This document shows positions 23,897 to 27,680 of a stretch of DNA of 27,680 nucleotides, in pieces (the first letter of the stretch is position 1; each line of letters starts with the position of its first letter). A model generated the notes under the pieces. That model saw nothing but the letters and a program-made list of their open reading frames with translations, was not told the DNA's origin and did not search any database. The DNA lies in the NCBI GenBank assembly GCA_016295005.1, contig JAEDMA010000006.1, positions 1-27,680 of the forward strand, given 5' to 3'. Position numbers and translations under genes: made by a program. The DNA is from Christensenellaceae bacterium. GTDB lineage: Bacteria; Bacillota; Clostridia; Christensenellales; Borkfalkiaceae.

Positions 23897-24520
23897 ATGG
23901 CTAAATATACAGATTCTAAATGTCGTTTATGCAGACGTGAAGGCGCGAAACTGTTTTTGAAAGGCGAAAGATGCTATAAAGGCGTTTGCGCTTTCGAAAA
24001 GAGACCCGTAGCCCCCGGTCAGCATGGTATGGGAAGAAAGAAAATATCCGAATACGGCTTGCAACTTCGCGAAAAACAGAAATGCAAGAGAATTTACGGC
24101 GTTCTCGAAGGTCAGTTCAGAAAATATTACGAGAAAGCCGACAGAATGAAAGGCATTACCGGTGAAAACATGCTTTCGCTTCTGGAAAGAAGACTCGATA
24201 ACGTTATTTACAGAATGGGTATCGGCGCTTCCAGGTCGCAGGCGCGTCAACTCGTAACGCACGCTCATTTCACCGTAAACGGCAAGAACGTAAACATCGC
24301 TTCTTACTGCGTTAAAGCAGGCGACGTCATCGCCGTTAAAGATACGAAGAAAGACAACAAGTATTTCTCCGAAATCAAACAGATGAAAGTCGGTTCTATG
24401 CCCAAATGGTTAGAGTTCAATCCCGAAACGCTCGAAGGTAAAATTTTGGCGCTTCCGACGAGAGAAGATATCGACAGCACCATCAAGGAACACATGATCG
24501 TCGAGTTGTATTCTAAATAA
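23897..24520 (+). CDS. rpsD: 30S ribosomal protein S4, zinc (C-plus) form
   Basis: Primary 16S binder that starts 5'-domain assembly; it is an autogenous regulator in several bacteria. The N-terminus holds C9, C12, C26 and C31 (CRLCRREG, CYKGVC), the zinc-binding form. The S4 RNA-binding domain follows at about 95-160 (RLDNVIYRMG, then SRSQARQLVTHAHFTVNGK). Length 207. In this genome it sits directly ahead of rpoA, with a large fold in the gap. Confidence 0.97.
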   Translation: MAKYTDSKCRLCRREGAKLFLKGERCYKGVCAFEKRPVAPGQHGMGRKKISEYGLQLREKQKCKRIYGVLEGQFRKYYEKADRMKGITGENMLSLLERRLDNVIYRMGIGASRSQARQLVTHAHFTVNGKNVNIASYCVKAGDVIAVKDTKKDNKYFSEIKQMKVGSMPKWLEFNPETLEGKILALPTREDIDSTIKEHMIVELYSK

Positions 24521-24545
24521 TAACTTTATAAAAATTTATCTGATG

Positions 24546-24603
24546 GGGTTTCTCGGGGGGAAAATCGAAATATCCACGATTCGAAACGAATTCCCGAAAA
24601 CCC
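24546..24603 (+). promoter_or_regulatory. Long-stem RNA element between rpsD and rpoA
   Basis: Outer stem GGGTTT (24546-24551) with AAACCC (24598-24603), then CGGG (24554-24557) with CCCG (24593-24596). The interior holds AATCG (24563-24567) with CGATT (24577-24581). GAT/ATC can extend it outward. No poly-T follows, and the AGGAGG of rpoA lies 16 nt downstream, so the element is more likely a translational or processing signal than a terminator. Confidence 0.6.
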
Positions 24604-24634
24604 TATATCAAAACTATTAGGAGGTAATTTTCTT

Positions 24635-25588
24635 ATGATGGAAATCGAAATGCCAAAAATAGCAGTGGAAGAAAACGAAGAAAAAAGTTACGCTAAAATA
24701 ACCGTAGAACCTTTGGAAAAAGGTTTCGGTCTTACCTTGGGCAACGCCCTTCGCAGAATTTTATTGTCCGCGCTTCCCGGCGCCGCGATTCAGAACATCA
24801 AGTTCTCCGAAGATTTAGGAGTAAAACACGAATTCTCCGGAATTTCCGCGGTAAAAGAAGACGTAACCGAGATAATTCTTAACTTGAAATGCGTCGCGAT
24901 AAAAACTGCTTGTTTAGACAGCGACTATAAAAAAACCGTAAGACTTTATAAAGAAGGTCCCGCGGTAGTAAAAGCCGGAGATATTCCTTCCGACGCCGAC
25001 ATGGAAATTCTTAATCCCGATTTGTACCTTTGCACGATAGACGAAGGCGGCAAAATCGACGTAGAACTCACCATCGGAAGAGGCAGAGGTTATCAGAACG
25101 CCGGCGAACACAAAACCGATGTAATTGACAATATCGCTATCGACAGTATCTATACCCCCGTTAAAAAGGTAAGTTACAACGTAACCGCTACCCGTGTGGG
25201 ACAGAGCGTTGACTTCGACAAACTCGTTCTGGAAGTCTGGACGAACGGCGCTTTCTCCGGAAGGGATATAGTAAGTCTTGCGGCGAAGATTTTAGACGAA
25301 CACGTCAAAATGTTTGTTTCCTTATCCGAAGTCGGCAATATCGGAATTCTGGTTCAACCCGAAGAGGATAAAAAGACCAAGATACTGGAAATGACCATCG
25401 AAGAAATGGACCTTTCCGTTCGTTCTTACAACTGCTTGAAGAGAGCGAACATTCATACGGTAGAAGACTTAACGAAAAAAACTGAAAGCGATATGTTAAA
25501 AGTCCGTAACTTAGGTAAGAAGTCTCTCGACGAAGTTATTTATAAACTCGAAAATTTAGGCTTATCGTTACAGGACAAGGAGGATTAA
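24635..25588 (+). CDS. rpoA: DNA-directed RNA polymerase subunit alpha
   Basis: Assembly platform and activator/UP-element contact subunit. The alpha-NTD (about 1-230) has the dimerisation and beta-contact segment GFGLTLGNALRRILLSALPG. The alpha-CTD (about 250-317) has DLSVRSYNCLKRANI, in which the arginine and asparagine match the DNA-contacting R265 and N268 of E. coli, and then RNLGKKSLDEVIYKLENLGL. Length 317. Two tandem ATGs exist; the first, at 24635, is 10 nt from AGGAGG. Confidence 0.97.
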   Translation: MMEIEMPKIAVEENEEKSYAKITVEPLEKGFGLTLGNALRRILLSALPGAAIQNIKFSEDLGVKHEFSGISAVKEDVTEIILNLKCVAIKTACLDSDYKKTVRLYKEGPAVVKAGDIPSDADMEILNPDLYLCTIDEGGKIDVELTIGRGRGYQNAGEHKTDVIDNIAIDSIYTPVKKVSYNVTATRVGQSVDFDKLVLEVWTNGAFSGRDIVSLAAKILDEHVKMFVSLSEVGNIGILVQPEEDKKTKILEMTIEEMDLSVRSYNCLKRANIHTVEDLTKKTESDMLKVRNLGKKSLDEVIYKLENLGLSLQDKED

Positions 25589-25592
25589 ACAA

Positions 25593-26102
25593 ATGGCAAG
25601 AAAATTAGGCGTTAACGCAACGCAGAGAATAGCATTATTAAAGAATCAGGCTACCAACCTTTTGTGGTACGGCAAAATCGAAACCACCGAAGCGAGAGCC
25701 AAAGAAGTTGCTTCTTACGTTTCCAAAATTCTTACCCTTGCGGTAAACACTTATACCGATACCGTCGAAACCGAAGTTACGGTTAAAGACGCTAAGGGCA
25801 AAGAAACCAAAAAGACTCTTCTTAAAGACGGCAACAAAAAGCTCAATGCAAGAAGAAAAATCATGTCTATGGTTAACGACGTTCAGGAAGTTAAAGGATT
25901 CAAAGAAAGCAAAGCCGACTTCAAAAAGAGAACGGAAGACATCAAATATCCGCTTATCGAAAAGATTTTCGACGAATACGCTCCCAAATACGCAAGCCGT
26001 AAAGAAGAAAAGGGTCAGGGCGGCGGATATACCGCTATTTACAAACTCGGTCCCCGTAAAGGCGACGCGGCGGAAGCTGCAATCATCACTTTGGTTGACT
26101 GA
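25593..26102 (+). CDS. rplQ: 50S ribosomal protein L17 with insertions
   Basis: Tunnel-exit-side protein. The N-terminus, RKLGVNATQRIALLKNQATNLL, and the C-terminus, GGGYTAIYKLGPRKGDAAEAA, are conserved. At 169 residues it is about 45-50 longer than the common form. The extra sequence lies mainly in two places: TVKDAKGKETKKTLLKDGN, and the stretch after NARRKIMSMV (about 90-120, rich in K/E/D). Long L17 forms occur in Clostridia. Only 4 nt separate it from rpoA; the operon terminator follows. Confidence 0.95.
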   Translation: MARKLGVNATQRIALLKNQATNLLWYGKIETTEARAKEVASYVSKILTLAVNTYTDTVETEVTVKDAKGKETKKTLLKDGNKKLNARRKIMSMVNDVQEVKGFKESKADFKKRTEDIKYPLIEKIFDEYAPKYASRKEEKGQGGGYTAIYKLGPRKGDAAEAAIITLVD

Positions 26103-26116
26103 TTTTAATTTTTATA

Positions 26117-26148
26117 AAAAACGCTCCCGTTTTTTCGGGAGCGTTTTT
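26117..26148 (+). terminator. Terminator of the ribosomal cluster
   Basis: ACGCTCCCG (26121-26129) pairs with CGGGAGCGT (26136-26144), extended by A/T pairs, loop TTTTTT, followed by the T-run to 26148. This is the strongest terminator in the window. Confidence 0.93.
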
Positions 26149-26354
26149 ACGTTGCAGGTTTGTGGTCTTAGTGAAAAATAGCCTCTGTGTAGCGTTGCGG
26201 TGTTTAGCAGAAAACGACCACCGCCCGGAGTAGTGGAACTAAAAACTTTCAGACAAAAGAAATCCTAATAGGGTTTTCGGATAAACTTTATTGTCTATAT
26301 CCGACAATTTGTCTTTTGTTGTTGCAGATTTATCTAAAAAACTTTGCAAAGCGG
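26149..26354 (+). other. Gene-free, structured intergenic region
   Basis: No coding frame or RNA family is recognised here. Inverted repeats are present: GCGGTG (26197-26202) with CACCGC (26219-26224); ACAAAAG (26253-26259) with CTTTTGT (26313-26319); and nested inside the latter, CGGATA (26278-26283) with TATCCG (26298-26303). It lies between the ribosomal terminator and the terminator of the convergent toxin gene. Confidence 0.5.
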
Positions 26355-26398
26355 TTTGTTTCGAAGTCGAAACAAAAAAAGCAGGCATTTAAGCCTGC
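26355..26398 (-). terminator. Tandem hairpins terminating the mazF-like gene
   Basis: Read on the minus strand, GCAGGC (26393-26398 complement) pairs with GCCTGC (26381-26386 complement) and is followed by seven T (26374-26380), a good terminator. A second 9-bp hairpin, TTTGTTTCG/CGAAACAAA (26355-26376), lies directly behind and shares part of the T-run. Confidence 0.85.
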
Positions 26399-26787
26399 CC
26401 TTGGGGAAAATAAGACGAGTAACCGGTTTCCCCGACGAACTTTGCGGTGTCGAAGCCAAGACTGATTAAAAGAGCTGTGTTGACCTTACGCATTTCGGGA
26501 ACGGAAAGTTCGCCGATTCTTTCTTTCAATCTGCGTTTGTCGAGCGTGCGGATTTGTTCGAGAAGAATGACCGAATCTTTAACCAATCCGAACTCGTGCG
26601 CGCTTATTTCTATATGCGTGGGTAATTTTGCTTTGTTCATCTGGCTGGTGATAGCGGCGGCGATAACGGTAGGGCTGTATTTGTTACCCGTATCGTTCTG
26701 CACTATTAAAATAGGTCTTACGCCTCCCTGTTCGCTTCCGACGACCGGGGATAAATCGGCGTAATATAATTCTCCTCTTTTTATCAT
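26389..26787 (-). CDS. ndoA: EndoA/MazF-type mRNA interferase (PemK/MazF toxin)
   Basis: Sequence-specific single-strand RNA endonuclease of the MazF fold. The start MIKRGELYYADLSPVVGSEQ and then GGVRPILIVQNDTGN closely match EndoA of Bacillus subtilis. R24 and T47 (AAAITSQ) are the catalytic pair, one number lower than EndoA R25/T48. LPTHIEI and SVILLEQIRTLDKRRL are also conserved. The last 17 residues (FDTAKFVGETGYSSYFP and the end) extend beyond EndoA. Normally an EndoAI-type antitoxin gene lies just upstream, but no such frame is seen in the 300 bp before this gene. The stop codon is inside the terminator stem. The ribosome site is weak. Confidence 0.9.
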   Translation of the reverse strand: MIKRGELYYADLSPVVGSEQGGVRPILIVQNDTGNKYSPTVIAAAITSQMNKAKLPTHIEISAHEFGLVKDSVILLEQIRTLDKRRLKERIGELSVPEMRKVNTALLISLGFDTAKFVGETGYSSYFPQGQA

Positions 26788-26821
26788 ATAAAACCCGAGC
26801 CTATAAGTATCTTCCTGTATT

Positions 26822-26851
26822 ATTTTATGTAAACGAGATTTTTGTTGTTAA
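26822..26851 (-). promoter_or_regulatory. Candidate promoter of the mazF-like gene
   Basis: On the minus strand, TTAACA (26846-26851) is followed after 18 nt by TAAAAT (26822-26827), giving a start near 26815 and a short 5' UTR. If correct, the toxin is transcribed alone. Confidence 0.5.
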
Positions 26852-26912
26852 AACCGTTTAAGGTAAGAATTTTTATGTTGCCGACGCCTTTAATCTCATA
26901 CGGGATTTGCAT

Positions 26913-27073
26913 AAGTTATATTTTTACCCTTTTGGTTTAAGATCAGGCGAGGTTTTGACAAGTGTAGGCAAACATGAAAATTATTACGTTCAAGTCTACG
27001 ATTCTTTTATTGACAAAATGGCGGAATAATATACCGAGAATAAGTATTCGGATAAAATATAACGGTATTGTGA
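26913..27073. other. AT-rich gene-free stretch
   Basis: No coding frame, RNA gene or clear hairpin pair is supported. TTGACA boxes at 26955-26960 and 27010-27015 lack a -10 at proper spacing. This region lies between the toxin promoter and the promoter at 27074. Confidence 0.4.
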
Positions 27074-27102
27074 TTGACAAGAGACTTGATTTGTAGTAAA
27101 AT
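27074..27102 (+). promoter_or_regulatory. Consensus promoter ahead of the tRNA-Arg region
   Basis: TTGACA (27074-27079), 17 nt, TAAAAT (27097-27102). No coding frame follows, so the transcript is probably non-coding: either a small RNA or a precursor that reads through the truncated tRNA copies into tRNA-Arg. Confidence 0.75.
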
Positions 27103-27108
27103 TAAAAA

Positions 27109-27245
27109 TCGTCAGGGGAAAGCGTTCCGAGAAGGCCCGTTATCAGATAATAATCGGTTAAACGGATATGTGTGCGGAGCCTAAAAAGCATAAGAGTTTT
27201 AACACATAGCGTTCGCAGACTACGCTTGATCGAAGTTGTTTTTTT
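27109..27245 (+). ncRNA. Candidate small RNA of about 137 nt
   Basis: Defined by the promoter at 27074 and the seven T at 27239-27245. Inside, CCGTT (27137-27141) can pair with AACGG (27161-27165), and TATGTGT (27167-27173) pairs perfectly with ACACATA (27202-27208). AGCG/CGCT (27208-27211, 27222-27225) or TTCG/CGAA (27212-27215, 27231-27234) give a weak hairpin before the T-run. I match it to no known family; the terminator stem is poor, so the end is uncertain. Confidence 0.35.
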
Positions 27246-27283
27246 AGATAATTTAATAAATGCTTCCTTAGTTAAATGGATAT
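27241..27283 (+). pseudogene. Truncated tRNA-Arg copy 1 (5' half) with upstream flank
   Basis: Bases 27262-27283 are identical to the first 22 nt of the intact tRNA-Arg (acceptor 5' strand through D-loop GGATAT); the match then stops abruptly. The preceding 21 nt (TTTTTAGATAATTTAATA...) are nearly the same as those before copy 2 but unlike those before the intact gene. Confidence 0.75.
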
Positions 27284-27325
27284 GTCGGCTATGCCGACGG
27301 CGTTCGCAATCTTCGATTGCTCGTC
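27284..27325 (+). repeat. REP-like double palindrome
   Basis: GTCGGC-TAT-GCCGAC (27284-27298) is followed by GGCGTTC and then GCAATC-TTC-GATTGC (27307-27321). Both stems are perfect. GCGTTCGCA here also occurs at 27209-27217. It begins exactly where tRNA copy 1 breaks off. Confidence 0.6.
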
Positions 27326-27354
27326 AAAATAGTGACCTATTATCTCCATTTGAG

Positions 27355-27420
27355 TTTTTAGACAATTTAATATATGCTTCCGTAGTTAAATGGATATAAT
27401 AGGGCCCTCCTAAACGCTTG
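27355..27420 (+). pseudogene. Truncated tRNA-Arg copy 2 (5' half through anticodon loop)
   Basis: From 27376 the sequence aligns without gaps to tRNA-Arg: 21 of the first 22 bases match (T to G at 27382), then divergence in the anticodon stem. The full anticodon loop CTCCTAA (27407-27413) sits at the same offset. The stem strands GGCC and ACGC no longer pair and no T-arm or 3' acceptor follows, so it cannot be functional. The 21 nt upstream resemble the flank of copy 1. Confidence 0.7.
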
Positions 27421-27487
27421 GTCTATCCGTCTAATATACCTAAAATCAATGCTTTTTAGTGTAAAAACGGGTAAAAACAGCCACTTT

Positions 27488-27515
27488 TTGATAGACAAAA
27501 AGTTTTAGGAATAAT
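27488..27515 (+). promoter_or_regulatory. Possible promoter of tRNA-Arg
   Basis: TTGATA (27488-27493), 16 nt, AATAAT (27510-27515). It gives a start about 30 nt before the tRNA. The -10 lies in a tandem 12-nt repeat, so the match may be accidental. Confidence 0.35.
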
Positions 27516-27526
27516 TTTAGGAATAA
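27503..27526 (+). repeat. Tandem 12-nt repeat (two copies)
   Basis: TTTTAGGAATAA occurs at 27503-27514 and again at 27515-27526 without change, directly upstream of the AT-rich flank of tRNA-Arg. Confidence 0.85.
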
Positions 27527-27551
27527 AAATAAAATAAATTTTATACATTTT

Positions 27552-27626
27552 GCTTCCTTAGTTAAATGGATATAACAAGCCCCTCCTAAGGGCTAGTTGT
27601 GGGTTCGATTCCCGCAGGGAGTACCA
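27552..27626 (+). tRNA. tRNA-Arg, anticodon CCU
   Basis: A complete 75-nt cloverleaf with encoded CCA. Acceptor GCTTCCT (27552-27558) pairs with AGGGAGT (27616-27622), with G1-U72 and U-G wobbles; discriminator A27623, CCA 27624-27626. Anticodon stem AGCCC/GGGCT (27578-27582, 27590-27594) encloses the loop CTCCTAA with anticodon CCT at 27585-27587. T-arm GTGGG-TTCGATT-CCCGC. It decodes AGG arginine codons. A terminator follows immediately. Confidence 0.93.
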
Positions 27627-27652
27627 AAAAACCACATTTTTTGTGGTTTTTT
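27627..27652 (+). terminator. Terminator after tRNA-Arg
   Basis: AAAAACCACA (27627-27636) pairs with TGTGGTTTTT (27642-27651), with a five-T loop and a terminal T-run. It lies directly behind the CCA end. Confidence 0.9.
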
Positions 27653-27680
27653 ACTATTTTTAGGGCAAAAAACGGGAATT

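Noticed and set aside
26820..26912. Minus-strand frame of 30 codons upstream of the mazF-like gene, possible antitoxin
   Set aside because: Too short for an EndoAI-type antitoxin, no good ribosome site, an in-frame stop just upstream, and it ends before the likely toxin transcription start.
27172..27399. Open frame of 75 codons across the tRNA fragments
   Set aside because: Its apparent internal peptide repeat is just the translated tRNA 5'-half repeat; no ribosome site and no protein-like composition.
27181..27459. Inverted 11-mers CTAAAAAGCAT (27181-27191) and ATGCTTTTTAG (27449-27459) as ends of an element
   Set aside because: Short, A/T-rich, no extension and no target duplication; chance is plausible.
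1..27680. CRISPR array, transposase, integrase or prophage genes
   Set aside because: No regularly spaced repeats and no such coding frames were found.

Overview
The window looks like a chromosomal piece from an uncultured, low-to-middle GC Firmicute, most likely of the Clostridia. The support is the zinc-type S14, the C-plus forms of S4 and L36, RqcH, an EndoA-like MazF, the gene order adk-map-KOW protein-infA-rpmJ, strong AGGAGG ribosome sites and TTGACA/TATAAT promoters. This placement is inference; no 16S rRNA is present.

Left part (1-10.0 kb): a truncated SAM-dependent methyltransferase is followed at once by an RluA-type pseudouridine synthase. Next come a convergent MntP-like membrane protein and, divergent from it, a large exported single-anchor surface protein of unknown function with its own consensus promoter. 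A second RluA-type synthase with an S4-like domain overlaps rqcH, the ribosome rescue factor. Then come trigger factor, clpP and clpX, a compact protein-quality-control block. Translation quality control (RqcH tailing), nascent-chain folding (Tig) and degradation (ClpXP) therefore sit side by side.

Centre (10.0-26.15 kb): an uninterrupted S10-spc-alpha supercluster, all on the plus strand: rpsJ-rplC-rplD-rplW-rplB-rpsS-rplV-rpsC-rplP-rpmC-rpsQ-rplN-rplX-rplE-rpsN-rpsH-rplF-rplR-rpsE-rpmD-rplO-secY-adk-map-KOW-infA-rpmJ-rpsM-rpsK-rpsD-rpoA-rplQ. It starts with a perfect TTGACA-N17-TATAAT promoter and a structured leader of about 240 nt that ends in an intrinsic terminator (a candidate attenuator). 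It closes with a strong terminator after rplQ. Three internal gaps (rplF-rplR, rpmJ-rpsM, rpsD-rpoA) are much longer than the others; two hold clear inverted repeats and the third a small hairpin and a short direct repeat.

Right part (26.15-27.68 kb): a convergent EndoA/MazF-type RNase without a visible antitoxin gene. A gene-poor stretch follows, with a consensus promoter, a candidate small RNA, REP-like palindromes and two truncated copies of the 5' half of tRNA-Arg(CCU). The intact tRNA-Arg(CCU) and its terminator come last. The repeated tRNA 5' halves are the most unusual feature in the window and look like scars of recombination at a tRNA gene.

No CRISPR array, transposase, integrase or rRNA gene was seen. 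I see no clear new multi-gene system; the novelty is in the RNA-level and repeat structures.
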